Below, in pieces: positions 34,925 to 44,582 of a stretch of 64,000 bases of DNA. Below the pieces are notes generated by a model. The model was not told the origin of the DNA. It did not search any database and saw only the letters and a program-made list of their open reading frames with translations. The stretch's first letter is position 1; each line of letters begins with the position of its first letter. Source of the stretch: [Empedobacter] haloabium (GTDB lineage Bacteria > Pseudomonadota > Gammaproteobacteria > Burkholderiales > Burkholderiaceae_D). The stretch is from the NCBI GenBank assembly GCA_008011715.2, contig CP136508.1:992001-1056000 (forward strand). The letters run 5' to 3'. The position numbers were made by a program, and so were the translations under genes.

Positions 34925-36247
34925 ATGTACCTCCCCCAAGAAATCATCCGCAAGAAGCGCGACGGCGGCGTGTTGTCCGCTGACGAAATCCGCTTCTTCG
35001 TGCGCGGCATCACCAGCGGCGACACGACCGAAGGCCAGATCGCCGCGCTGGCGATGGCCGTCTTCTTCAACGACATGACGATGGACGAGCGCGTCGCGTT
35101 CACCCTCGCGATGCGCGACTCCGGCGACGTGCTGGAATGGAAATCGCTGAACCTGCCCGGCCCGGTCATGGACAAGCACTCGACCGGCGGCGTCGGCGAC
35201 GTCGTCTCCCTGCTGCTGGGCCCCATGATCGCCGCTTGCGGTGGCTTCGTGCCGATGATCTCCGGCCGTGGCCTGGGCCACACCGGCGGCACGCTGGACA
35301 AGTTCGATTCGATCCCCGGCTACTGCACGGTGCCGGACAATGAATTGTTCCGCAAGGTCGTCAAGGAAGTCGGCGTGGCCATCATCGGCCAGACCGCGTC
35401 GCTGGCGCCGTCCGACAAGAAGTTCTACAGCATCCGCGACGTCACGGCGACCGTGGAATCGGTGGCGATGATCACCGGCTCCATCCTGTCGAAGAAACTG
35501 TCGGCCGGCCTGGACGTGCTGGCGATGGACGTCAAGGTGGGCAGCGGCGCCTTCATGCCGACCTATGAGAAATCGGTGGAACTGGCCGAGTCCATCGTCA
35601 AGGTGGGCAATGGCGCCGGCATGATGACGTCCGCGCTGCTGACGGACATGAACGAGTCGCTGGCGCCTGCCGCCGGCAATGCGGTGGAAGTGCGCTGCGC
35701 GGTCGACTACCTGACCGGCAAAGCGCGTCCGGCGCGCCTGCACGAAGTGACGATGGCGCTATGCGCCGAGATGCTCGTGCTGGGCAAGCTGGCCGCCAGC
35801 GAAACGGAGGCGCGCGCCAAGCTGCAGGCTTCGCTCGACAGCGGCGCCGCCGCCGAACGCTTCGCCAAAATGGTTACCGCGCTGGGCGGTCCGGCCGACT
35901 TCGTCGAACGCATGGACCAGCACCTGGACAAGGCGCCGGTCATCGTCGAAGTGCCGGCGCTGCAGTCGGGCTATGCTGCCGCGACCAACTGCCGCGGCCT
36001 GGGCCTGGCCGTCGTCAGCCTGGGTGGCGGCCGTCGCCGTCCGCAGGATGCGATCGACTTCGCCGTCGGCCTGACGAACCTGGCGGAACTGGGCCAGAAG
36101 GTCGACGCCGGCCAGCCGCTGGCCATCGTGCATGCGCGCAGCGAGGCAGCGGCCAAGCAGGCCGTGGCCGAGGTGCAGGCGGCGTACACGATCGCCGATA
36201 CGGCACCAGCCGCGAACCCGATCGTCTATCGCACGATCCGTCCATAA
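34925..36247 (+). CDS. deoA: Thymidine phosphorylase
   Basis: 440 aa. Phosphorolyses thymidine and deoxyuridine to base and deoxyribose 1-phosphate. Pyrimidine nucleoside phosphorylase motifs: [29 protein letters not shown], the [14 protein letters not shown] signature, and [10 protein letters not shown]. The freed deoxyribose 1-phosphate goes to DeoB, and thymine or uracil to PreT/PreA. It sits after ALDH16, separated by 129 bases with a repeat, and before cdd with two type B repeats between. Confidence 0.97.
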   Translation: MYLPQEIIRKKRDGGVLSADEIRFFVRGITSGDTTEGQIAALAMAVFFNDMTMDERVAFTLAMRDSGDVLEWKSLNLPGPVMDKHSTGGVGDVVSLLLGPMIAACGGFVPMISGRGLGHTGGTLDKFDSIPGYCTVPDNELFRKVVKEVGVAIIGQTASLAPSDKKFYSIRDVTATVESVAMITGSILSKKLSAGLDVLAMDVKVGSGAFMPTYEKSVELAESIVKVGNGAGMMTSALLTDMNESLAPAAGNAVEVRCAVDYLTGKARPARLHEVTMALCAEMLVLGKLAASETEARAKLQASLDSGAAAERFAKMVTALGGPADFVERMDQHLDKAPVIVEVPALQSGYAAATNCRGLGLAVVSLGGGRRRPQDAIDFAVGLTNLAELGQKVDAGQPLAIVHARSEAAAKQAVAEVQAAYTIADTAPAANPIVYRTIRP

Positions 36248-36249
36248 CA

Positions 36250-36327
36250 TTTCCCAGAAAATGGGGACAGACCCCATTTTTCAGGAAACATTGCCGAGAA
36301 AATGGGGTCTGTCCCCATTTTCTCGGC
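36250..36327. repeat. Two adjacent type B repeat units between deoA and cdd
   Basis: The first (36250-36288) has arms TTTCCcAGAAAATGGGG and CCCCATTTTTCaGGAAA around ACAGA. The second (36293-36327) is a perfect 15-base stem GCCGAGAAAATGGGG/CCCCATTTTCTCGGC around TCTGT. They are opposed in orientation and fill the deoA-cdd gap, ending 18 bases before the cdd ATG. Confidence 0.85.
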
Positions 36328-36345
36328 AACTTTGAGATAGGCGTC

Positions 36346-36750
36346 ATGAACACCCAACAACTGATCGAAGAAGCCAAGGCCGCCCGCCTGAAGGCCTATA
36401 CCCCGTACTCCAACTTCAAGGTGGGCGCCGCGCTGCTGTGCCGCGACGGCAAGGTCTTCCATGGCTGCAACGTGGAAAACGCGTCGTACGGCCTGTGCAA
36501 CTGCGCCGAGCGCACCGCGCTGTTTTCCGCCTTCGCGCACGGCTACCGGCAGGGCGACTTCGACAAGCTGGTCGTCGTCGGCGAGACCGATGGCCCGATC
36601 GCGCCGTGCGGCGCCTGCCGTCAGGTCATCCTGGAACTGGGCGGCAACGAGCTGCCCGTCGTGCTGACCAACCTGAAGGGCGACGTGTTCGAGACCACGG
36701 CGGCCGCCCAGCTGCCGAACGCCTTCGGTGGCCAGGACCTGAAGAAGTAA
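36346..36750 (+). CDS. cdd: Cytidine deaminase
   Basis: 134 aa, the short homotetrameric class. Deaminates cytidine and deoxycytidine to uridine and deoxyuridine, preparing them for DeoA or other phosphorylases. Zinc site: C53-A-E55 in CNCAERTALF and C88/C91 in APCGACRQV, with E55 as the proton shuttle. ATG 36346 follows the repeat, with a GAGATAGG-like ribosome-binding stretch. The second deaminase gene starts three bases after the stop. Confidence 0.96.
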   Translation: MNTQQLIEEAKAARLKAYTPYSNFKVGAALLCRDGKVFHGCNVENASYGLCNCAERTALFSAFAHGYRQGDFDKLVVVGETDGPIAPCGACRQVILELGGNELPVVLTNLKGDVFETTAAAQLPNAFGGQDLKK

Positions 36751-37971
<1,221 letters not shown>

Positions 37972-37975
37972 CGCG

Positions 37976-38419
37976 TCAGCGCGGCCGCTCGGCCTCGGCC
38001 CACGGGTCGTAAGTGCCGATGCTCCACACGTGGCCCTCGGGGTCGCGGCAGGTAAAACCGCGCCCGCCGTAATCCTCGTCCTGCAGCGGCAGCAATACAG
38101 TGCCGCCGGCCCGCAGCACGCGCTCGTGCACCTGGTCGGCATCGTTGACGACCAGGTAGGAGCTTTGCGTGACGAACGTACCGATTTCCACGGGCTGCTT
38201 CAGCAGGCGGCCGTACTCGCTGTCGACGACCGATGCCAGCATGATCATGCCGTTGCCATAGGTGAGCTGGGCATGCGCCACGGTATCGTCCTCGTTGCGG
38301 ATCACCAGCGCCGCCTCGAAGCCCAGCGTGTTGCAGAGCCATTCGATGGCGGCCGGGGCGTCACGGTAACGCAGGCAGGGCATGATGGTGGCGCGCGTGT
38401 GCTTCGGTATCGTCGTCAT
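37976..38419 (-). CDS. VOC-superfamily (glyoxalase/bleomycin-resistance-fold) protein
   Basis: 147 aa from ATG 38419, chosen for its AAGGAG ribosome-binding site; an upstream in-frame start gives an Arg-rich extension. One VOC module pair is visible: IMPCLRYRDAPAAIEWLCNTLGF at the start and GRGFTCRDPEGHVWSIGTYDP at the end, as in PhnB-like proteins. Metal and substrate are not evident. It converges with the nucleoside operon (four bases between stops) and is probably unrelated to it. Confidence 0.85.
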   Translation of the reverse strand: MTTIPKHTRATIMPCLRYRDAPAAIEWLCNTLGFEAALVIRNEDDTVAHAQLTYGNGMIMLASVVDSEYGRLLKQPVEIGTFVTQSSYLVVNDADQVHERVLRAGGTVLLPLQDEDYGGRGFTCRDPEGHVWSIGTYDPWAEAERPR

Positions 38420-38531
38420 CTGCTTTCTCCTTGTTCTGGCCAGGACCCGCAAGGGGCGGAATCACCAATATAGACCAGCACCCCAGGTGGGGCAAGCGGA
38501 GTCAGGCGCGCAAAAAGCAACGCGGCCGTGG

Positions 38532-39302
38532 CTACATCTGCTGGAACAGATGGGTATTGCCGCGGCTGACCTCGAGTTCCTCGCCCGACTGTTTGACGCG
38601 CACCAGCTGGCGTCCGCGCAGGTCGCGCGTGACCTCCGCGATGGCGTCCACGCGCACCAGCGTGGAGCGGTGGATGCGCCAGAATTCATCCGGGTCCAGC
38701 TCGTCCGCGAGCTCCTTCAGGGTCTTGCGGATCAGCACTTCGCCCTGCGCCGTCTGCACCCGCGTGTATTTTTCGTCGGCGCGGAAGAACAGGATCTCGC
38801 GCGTGCTGATCATGCGCAGGCTGTTGCCCACTTGCGCCTGGATCCAGTGCAGGTAGGCGCGCGGCGCCGTGGCCGGCTGCGTGCCCTGCGCCAGCAGGCG
38901 GCCCAGCTGCTGCGCGATGTCGTCCGGCGCCCGGCCCACGCGCTCCTTCAGGCGCGCGCACGTGGTCTTCAGGCGCTCGCCGCCGACGGGTTTCAGCAGG
39001 TAGTCCAGCGCGCCCTGCTCGAAGGCCTCGATGGCGTACTGGTCGTAGGCCGTGACGAACACGATGTGGCAGCGGTTGAACAGCATGCGCGCCGCCTCGA
39101 TGCCGGACAGGCCGGGCATGCGGATGTCCAGGAACACGATGTCGGGCCGGTGCTGGCCCGCCAGCGCGATGGCCTCGATGCCGTTGGCCGCCTCGGCGAC
39201 GATGTGCAGCTCCGGCCAGCAGTCGTGCAGGCGCTTCTTCAGCATGTCGCGCATCGGTTCCTCGTCGTCGGCGATCAGCGCGGTCGGTGCGTGGCTGCTC
39301 AT
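38532..39302 (-). CDS. LytTR-type response regulator
   Basis: 256 aa. The receiver domain (about 8-120) has acidic residues D12 and D13, phospho-acceptor D59 in VFLDIRMPG, and the late Lys in LKPVGG. The C-terminal LytTR DNA-binding domain (about 150-256) has FFRADEKYTRVQT and FWRIHRSTLVRVDAI. Pairs with the LytS-like kinase whose stop overlaps its start (four bases). Targets are unknown. Confidence 0.93.
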   Translation of the reverse strand: MSSHAPTALIADDEEPMRDMLKKRLHDCWPELHIVAEAANGIEAIALAGQHRPDIVFLDIRMPGLSGIEAARMLFNRCHIVFVTAYDQYAIEAFEQGALDYLLKPVGGERLKTTCARLKERVGRAPDDIAQQLGRLLAQGTQPATAPRAYLHWIQAQVGNSLRMISTREILFFRADEKYTRVQTAQGEVLIRKTLKELADELDPDEFWRIHRSTLVRVDAIAEVTRDLRGRQLVRVKQSGEELEVSRGNTHLFQQM

Positions 39303-40207
39303 GCTTTTTCCTTGGCGAAGATGTCGGGCGCGAACGGCACCCGGATGCAGGCCCGGCAACCGCCTTCGGCCGGCGCCTCGATCAGCAGTTCGGCGCGGCT
39401 GCCGTACAGCAGCGCCAGGCGCTCGCGGATATTGGTCAGGCCGACACCGTCGCCGGCATGGCGCGAGAAGCCGATGCCGTCGTCCTGCACCTCGACCTGC
39501 ATGGTGGCGCCGTCGACGTGGGCGCGGATGTCGATGCGGCCGCCCTCGATCTTCGGCTCCAGGCCGTGCTTGATGGCGTTCTCGATCAGGGTCTGCAGCA
39601 TCATCGGCGGGAACGCGGCGCTTTCCAGCTCGGGCGGCACGTCGAACGACACCGCCAGCCTTTGCTTCATCCGCGCCTGCATGATGGCGAGATAGGAGCG
39701 CGACAGCGCGACCTGCCGGCCCAGGGTGCCGCCACCGCGGGCGCGCATCTGCGGCAAGGTGGAGCGCAGGTAGTCGATCAGGTGCTCGTGGATGCGCGCG
39801 GCCTGCGGCGGATCGGTCTCGATCAGCTGGCCGATCAGCGCCAGGGTATTGAACAGGAAATGCGGCTCGACCTGGGCTTGCAGCGCGGCCATCTGCGCTT
39901 CCACCACACGGCGTTCCATGCTTTCCGTGCCGGCGTGGGCGGCGGCGGCGCGCGCCTCGATCTCCGCCTTGCGCTTGCCGCCGGCCAGCACCTTCAGGCC
40001 GCACGAGATCAGCATGAAGGCAAAGGCCTGCTTGGGCAGCAGGACCGGCGTCAGGGCCAGCAGCCAGGCCAGCACCCACGTCACCACCAGTTGGCGGAAC
40101 GGCACCTGGGCCAGCCAGTCGAAGAACTGCCACCACAGGTTGCTGGCCGTCTCGCCCAGTTCGCGCAGGAAGCCGAGGGCGCCCGCGCGGCCGGCCGCCA
40201 GTCTCAT
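39299..40207 (-). CDS. LytS-like sensor histidine kinase
   Basis: 302 aa from ATG 40207, which overlaps the stop of the small membrane gene. One or two transmembrane segments lie near residues 38-75 (LVVTWVLAWLLALTPVLL). A His_kinase domain holds phospho-acceptor H116 in EPHFLFNTLA. The ATPase domain has ENAIKHGLEP, DDGIGF and GVGLTNIRERL. No extracellular sensor domain is visible, so it may sense membrane state through its partner at 40204-40488. It phosphorylates the adjacent LytTR regulator. Confidence 0.92.
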   Translation of the reverse strand: MRLAAGRAGALGFLRELGETASNLWWQFFDWLAQVPFRQLVVTWVLAWLLALTPVLLPKQAFAFMLISCGLKVLAGGKRKAEIEARAAAAHAGTESMERRVVEAQMAALQAQVEPHFLFNTLALIGQLIETDPPQAARIHEHLIDYLRSTLPQMRARGGGTLGRQVALSRSYLAIMQARMKQRLAVSFDVPPELESAAFPPMMLQTLIENAIKHGLEPKIEGGRIDIRAHVDGATMQVEVQDDGIGFSRHAGDGVGLTNIRERLALLYGSRAELLIEAPAEGGCRACIRVPFAPDIFAKEKA

Positions 40208-40488
40208 TGCGCGCCGCCGTGCATGGTGTCCTGCGGCTCCGGCATGCGTCGCTTGTGGCTGTGCTGCACGCCAAAGGCACCGATGACGAGCTTGGCCAGC
40301 AGGAAGATCACGAACAGGGTCAGTGCCAGCGGCAGGATCGTCAGCAGCAGGGCCAGCATCACGCACAGCGCCAGCAGCGACTGCCACGACATGCGGCCCA
40401 GCCGGCGCATGCCGTGACGGACGACGCCGACGACGAAGTCGCTCGCTTCGCGCAGGGTTTCCGAGAAGGTCTTGTTAATGGTTTTCAT
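40204..40488 (-). CDS. Small membrane protein preceding the LytS-like kinase
   Basis: 94 aa. Soluble N-terminus (about 1-33), then one long or two closely packed hydrophobic helices (SLLALCVMLALLLTILP and LALTLFVIFLLAKLVIGAF) and a basic C-terminal tail. No known domain is recognised. Translational coupling to the kinase (ATGA overlap) suggests a partner or regulator of the two-component system. No strong ribosome-binding site precedes it. Confidence 0.7.
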   Translation of the reverse strand: MKTINKTFSETLREASDFVVGVVRHGMRRLGRMSWQSLLALCVMLALLLTILPLALTLFVIFLLAKLVIGAFGVQHSHKRRMPEPQDTMHGGAQ

Positions 40489-40618
40489 GCTGGTTGGCTC
40501 CAGTAGGATGGCGATGACAGGACTTTAGTCCGCGCCCCCACGGCCGGAAAGGGCCATCCGATGAATCGTTGTTTTGGCGGGTTGACCTGCGTGGCGGGCG
40601 GATGAATGGGCCGCCGGG

Positions 40619-41179
40619 TCAGGCCTCGCGCCGCTGGTCGCGCCACTCATGCCGCAGCAGGCCGTAGTATTCGCTGTCGCAGATTTCGCCATTGACGAAC
40701 CAGCGTTCGCGCAGCCGGCCCTCGTGCCGGAAGCCCAGCCGTTGCAGCAGCCGGCTTGACGCCGTATTGCGCGGATCCACATCGGCCTCGATCCGGTGCA
40801 TGTTCAGGGCGCCGAAGGCATGGTCGAGCAGCGCCGGCAGCGCCTCCTGCATCAAGCCACGGCCCCAGTGCGGCCGGGCCAGCATGTAGCCGATCTCGCA
40901 GCGACGGTTGTCCAGGTCGAATTTGCGCAGCGTGACGACGCCGGCCACGGTGCCGTCCACCTCGATCCCCAGCCGCAGCAGCGCACCGCTGGCATAACCG
41001 GCCAGGCTTTCCTCGACCATCGCCAAGGCCGGGGCCACGCTGGTCCATGCGGATGAGCTCCAGTAGCGCATCGCCTCGACGTCACGGAACATCGCATATA
41101 ACGCGGGCGCATCGGCTTGGTCCAGGAAGCGCAGCCGCAAGCGTGCGCAAGGCAGCGTAAAGGGTTCGAAACAGGTCAT
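40619..41179 (-). CDS. GNAT-family N-acetyltransferase (RimJ/RimL-like)
   Basis: 186 aa from ATG 41179, supported by an AGAGGA ribosome-binding stretch. Acetyl-CoA-binding region GYMLARPHWGRGLMQEAL, then HRIEADVDPRNTASSRLLQRLGF, typical of ribosomal-protein or amino-acid acetyltransferases of this class. It probably acetylates a protein N-terminus or a small amine; the substrate is not deducible. It is divergent from the PEP-CTERM gene across 98 bases. Confidence 0.88.
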   Translation of the reverse strand: MTCFEPFTLPCARLRLRFLDQADAPALYAMFRDVEAMRYWSSSAWTSVAPALAMVEESLAGYASGALLRLGIEVDGTVAGVVTLRKFDLDNRRCEIGYMLARPHWGRGLMQEALPALLDHAFGALNMHRIEADVDPRNTASSRLLQRLGFRHEGRLRERWFVNGEICDSEYYGLLRHEWRDQRREA

Positions 41180-41277
41180 CGGTTCCTCTCGGTTGTTGTG
41201 GTGAGTCCAGCGACTCTCGGTAGTAAATCTGAAACTATGATATCCTTTGAGTAATATCAATTGCTGAAATTCATGCC

Positions 41278-42285
41278 ATGTCCCGCCTGCCGCTTGCTCT
41301 TGCTACCTTGTTCGCCACCTCCGTTGCCGCCGCGGCGCCATTGACCGCCACGCAGGTACTGAACCAGCTCAACGTCGTCGCGCTGAACACGATCGACTCC
41401 ACTTCGCACGTGGACGGCCGTACCTGGGCCGGCGGCAGCGTCAACGGCGGCGACTATGGCCAGCACCTGGCGCAGGCTCCGGCGTCGGCTTACGCGGGTC
41501 TCAGCGTTGGCGGTGCCGCCAGCAATCTGCACGTCAACGGCGGCGGCGCCGTCGTCAACGGCTCGATCTCGAACGCGACGATCAACAGCGGCGAAGCCTT
41601 CGTCAAGGGCGGTGCCAGCAGCACCAACTTCAACGGTCCGGCCTACGTGGCGGGGCCGTCGGCTTGGAACAACTATAACGGCGGCCATGTGACGACGCCG
41701 ACCGCAGCGATGCAGTCCGCCGGCGGCGCCGCCTCGTCGACGAACTTCAAGCAGGTGCTGACGGGCCTGTCGACATCGCTGAACGGCCTGGCCGCCACCG
41801 GCAGCACGGTGGCCGTCAGCGGCAACAAGGCTGTCTTCAATGCCAAGGCGGGCGCCGACGGCGTGGCCGTGTTCGACCTGGAGACGATCGACGAGGGCCT
41901 GTTCAGCCTGGGCGAGTTCGAGTTCCACCTGAACGGCGTCAGCAGCGTGATCTTCAATACCGACGTGACGAGCGCGTCGATCAACGCGAACTTCCTGGGC
42001 GGCGCGGCGCCGCTGATCGGCGGCAAGGCGGTCTGGAACTTCTACAACGCCACCAGCCTGACCCTGGGCAGCCAGTTCGGCGGCGCCGTGCTGGCGACCG
42101 GCGCCACGCTGACGAACTGGCAGAACGTCGAGGGTGGCGTGTTCGTCAAGAACCTGGTGCAGCGCGGCGAGATCCACCTGCAGCCATTCACCGGGACCAT
42201 CTCCGCCGTGCCGGAACCGGCCGGTGTGACCCTGCTGCTGGGCGGCCTCGCCGTGCTGGCGGCGCGCCGCCGCCGGCGTGGCTGA
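41278..42285 (+). CDS. Choice-of-anchor A family exoprotein with PEP-CTERM sorting signal
   Basis: 335 aa. Signal peptide (residues 1-20), then a choice-of-anchor A domain beginning LNQLNVVALNTIDSTSHVDGRTW with repeated Gly/Asn/Ser-rich strands (VNGGGAVVNGSISNA) and NWQNVEGGVFVKN. The C-terminus has the PEP-CTERM tripartite signal: VPEPA, a hydrophobic helix, then an Arg cluster. Such proteins are processed by exosortase and retained in or released to the exopolysaccharide matrix. The exosortase is not in this window. The stop touches the convergent tetR-type gene. Confidence 0.92.
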   Translation: MSRLPLALATLFATSVAAAAPLTATQVLNQLNVVALNTIDSTSHVDGRTWAGGSVNGGDYGQHLAQAPASAYAGLSVGGAASNLHVNGGGAVVNGSISNATINSGEAFVKGGASSTNFNGPAYVAGPSAWNNYNGGHVTTPTAAMQSAGGAASSTNFKQVLTGLSTSLNGLAATGSTVAVSGNKAVFNAKAGADGVAVFDLETIDEGLFSLGEFEFHLNGVSSVIFNTDVTSASINANFLGGAAPLIGGKAVWNFYNATSLTLGSQFGGAVLATGATLTNWQNVEGGVFVKNLVQRGEIHLQPFTGTISAVPEPAGVTLLLGGLAVLAARRRRRG

Positions 42286-42921
42286 TCAGGCCACGGCGAC
42301 GGCCGCCAGCACCATCCGCGCGATGGTCTGCTCGGCCTCGTCGTAGTCCTTGCGCGTGAGCCGGCGGTCCAGCACCAGAGCCATCTGCGGCGCGAAGTCG
42401 GCATACGACTGCGTCATCGCCCAGATCGCGAACAGCAGGTGCGTCGCGTTGACCGGCGCGATGCGGCCGGCCGCGATCCAGCCCTCGAACACCTCGATAT
42501 CGCGCCGCAGTACCGGCACCACCCGGTCGCGGATCTGCTCCCCGTACAGCTTGGCCCCGCCGATCACCTCCATCGCGTAGACGCGCGAGGCATACGGCTG
42601 CTCGCGCGAGAATTTCAGCTTGGCCTGGATGTAGGCGCGCAGCACGTCGGCCGGCTGGCCGGCGTCGGCCAGGTGCGCCATGCGCTCCAGCCATTCGTCC
42701 AGCACGTCATCCAGCACACGCTGGTACAGTGCCTGCTTGGTGGGGAAGTAGTACATCAGGTTCTGTTTCGACAGCCCGGCGTTCTCCGCGATGCGGGCGA
42801 TCGAGGTGCCCTCGTAGCCGCAGTCGGCGAACATGCGCACGGCTTCGGCCACGATGTCCGCTTCCAGGCTTTCGCGGTTCTGCAGGCGCCGGGCGGCGCT
42901 GTTGATGCGGGGCTTATCCAC
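42286..42921 (-). CDS. RutR-like TetR-family regulator
   Basis: 211 aa. N-terminal TetR helix-turn-helix (CGYEGTSIARIAENAGLSKQN, LMYYFPTKQALY) and a ligand domain whose segments (YIQAKLKFSREQPYASRVYAMEV, IAPVNATHLLFAIWAMTQSYADF) resemble E. coli RutR, which binds uracil and thymine and controls pyrimidine use. It overlaps the mocR-type gene by eight bases and lies next to the pyrimidine pathway operon, so uracil-responsive control of that operon is likely. The name is not given because rut genes themselves are absent. Confidence 0.88.
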   Translation of the reverse strand: MDKPRINSAARRLQNRESLEADIVAEAVRMFADCGYEGTSIARIAENAGLSKQNLMYYFPTKQALYQRVLDDVLDEWLERMAHLADAGQPADVLRAYIQAKLKFSREQPYASRVYAMEVIGGAKLYGEQIRDRVVPVLRRDIEVFEGWIAAGRIAPVNATHLLFAIWAMTQSYADFAPQMALVLDRRLTRKDYDEAEQTIARMVLAAVAVA

Positions 42922-44389
42922 GGCGGCTCCTGATCGATTGCAGGAAGCCGCGCAGCTGCGGCTGGTCGGTGTAAGCGACGTTGAAGCGGAACCAGATCGT
43001 GCTGCTTGCGCGCAGCATGAAGAATTCGTTCGGCGCCAGCAGGATGCCGGCGCGCAGCGCCTGGTCGGCGATGACGCGGCCGTTCCAGTCCGGCGTCGGC
43101 GCGATGTCCCAGCCGGCGCTGACGAACATGCCGCCGCGCGGATGCGCCACCGGCGTCATGCCGACCTCGCGCAGCGCTTCCTCGCTGCGCGCGCGGCCCG
43201 CCTCCAGCTGGGCCGCCAGCTTTTCCACCATGCGCCGGTACGGCCGCGCCGTGATCGCGTGGTGCACCGCGCGCTCGTTCACTTCGGAGGTCGTCAACCC
43301 CGTCAGCATCTTGACCCGCACCAGTTCCGGCAGCAGCGAGGCCGAGGCGCAGATCGAACCGACCCGCAGCACGGGCGACAGCGTCTTCGAAAAGCTGCCC
43401 ACGCGGATCACGCGGCGCAGGCCGTCCAGCGCGGCCAGCGAGGCCTCTCCGCGCGCGGCCAGCTCGCGGTAGATGTCGTCCTCCACCAGCCAGAAATCGA
43501 ACTGCTCGGCCAGCGCCAGCAGGCGGTGTGCCTGTGCCGGCGTCAGCGAGGTGCCGAGGGGATTCTGCAGCACCGTGTTGACGAACATGAGCTTGGGCTG
43601 TGTCAGGCGGGCCTGTTCGGCCAGCGCCTCCATGTCCAGGCCGCGCTCGTCGCGCGGGATGCCGACCACATTGCAGCCGTGGTGACGGATCAGCGACAGC
43701 AGGTTGCTGTAGCCGGGGTCCTCGACGAATACCGTGTCGCCCGGCCGCGTCAGGGTGCGCAGGATCAGGTCGAAGGCGTGGGTGGCGCCGTGCGTCAGCA
43801 GCACCTGGTCCGCGTCCACCGGGAACAGCTCGTCCGTCAAGGTGCTGGCCAGGTGCTGGCGCAGCGCCGGGAAGCCCAGCGGGTGACCATAGCCGCGCAG
43901 ACGGTTGGCCGGGATGCGCATGGCCTGGCGCACGGCGTCGAGGATCGTGTCCTCGCCATACCATTCGGGCGGCAGCCAGCCGGCGCCGACCGGCAGCGCG
44001 TCCGTGACACCCGTGTACAGCTCGGGTGTCAGCGCGTCCACGGCGGCCGGCGCGGCGACGAACGGCACTGGCGCCAGCGCGGCAGGGAGGGCCTGGCGCG
44101 CCACGAAATAGCCGGAACCGCGCCGCGAATACAACAGTCCCAGGGTGACCAGGCGGTCATAGGCCTCGACAACTGTAAAGGTGCTGATGCCATTACACTT
44201 GGCGAACTGCCGCACCGACGGCATCCGGGTGCCGATCCGCAGTTCCTTGCCGGACACCATGTCCGTGACAGCCGCGACGATCTTGTCGACCAGACTGCCT
44301 TTACCACTCCGCTCCAGCGGCAGCACGGGCCAACTGGGATGTGGCGCCGCGCAGGCGCCTTGATCTGCCGCAAGGCCGTGATGTGCCAT
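42914..44389 (-). CDS. MocR-family regulator (GntR HTH fused to aminotransferase-like domain)
   Basis: 491 aa from ATG 44389, which has a good AAGGGA site; longer in-frame starts exist. The winged helix spans about residues 25-95 (GTRMPSVRQFAKCNGISTFTVV). A fold-type I aminotransferase domain follows, with a PLP-binding Lys in GSFSKTLSPVLRVGS and the FVEDPGYSN region. Such regulators bind PLP and an amino compound. It is divergent from the beta-alanine aminotransferase gene, so beta-alanine or its aldehyde may be the signal. It is the upstream gene of a two-gene regulatory operon with the RutR-like regulator. Confidence 0.92.
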   Translation of the reverse strand: MAHHGLAADQGACAAPHPSWPVLPLERSGKGSLVDKIVAAVTDMVSGKELRIGTRMPSVRQFAKCNGISTFTVVEAYDRLVTLGLLYSRRGSGYFVARQALPAALAPVPFVAAPAAVDALTPELYTGVTDALPVGAGWLPPEWYGEDTILDAVRQAMRIPANRLRGYGHPLGFPALRQHLASTLTDELFPVDADQVLLTHGATHAFDLILRTLTRPGDTVFVEDPGYSNLLSLIRHHGCNVVGIPRDERGLDMEALAEQARLTQPKLMFVNTVLQNPLGTSLTPAQAHRLLALAEQFDFWLVEDDIYRELAARGEASLAALDGLRRVIRVGSFSKTLSPVLRVGSICASASLLPELVRVKMLTGLTTSEVNERAVHHAITARPYRRMVEKLAAQLEAGRARSEEALREVGMTPVAHPRGGMFVSAGWDIAPTPDWNGRVIADQALRAGILLAPNEFFMLRASSTIWFRFNVAYTDQPQLRGFLQSIRSRRG

Positions 44390-44417
44390 GGTTGACTCCC
44401 TTCCCGCGCCATCGCCA

Positions 44418-44446
44418 AACTGTATTGTTTTGGCTACCTGTACGGT
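44418..44446. promoter_or_regulatory. Possible MocR operator, two CTGTA direct repeats
   Basis: AACTGTATTG at 44418-44427 and ACCTGTACGG at 44437-44446, 19 bases apart, in the 193-base divergent region between the mocR-type gene and aptA. MocR proteins usually bind two short direct repeats about two turns apart. The match is suggestive only. Confidence 0.3.
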
Positions 44447-44582
44447 TGGATGGTTTTGCCGATTGTGTATATGTGCCATAGTGAATGGCGTGACTATTAT
44501 TGCATCATCATTTTGCCAACTGGTAAATTTTTTTACGGGTCGTAAAACGCGTCCGTACTGAATTTCCTCCAAGGAGAAAAGC

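Noticed and set aside
32255..35743. 1162-codon minus-strand open frame across deoC, ALDH16 and deoA
   Set aside because: Low-complexity shadow sequence spanning several genuine plus-strand genes and an intergenic repeat; no motif or ribosome-binding site supports it.
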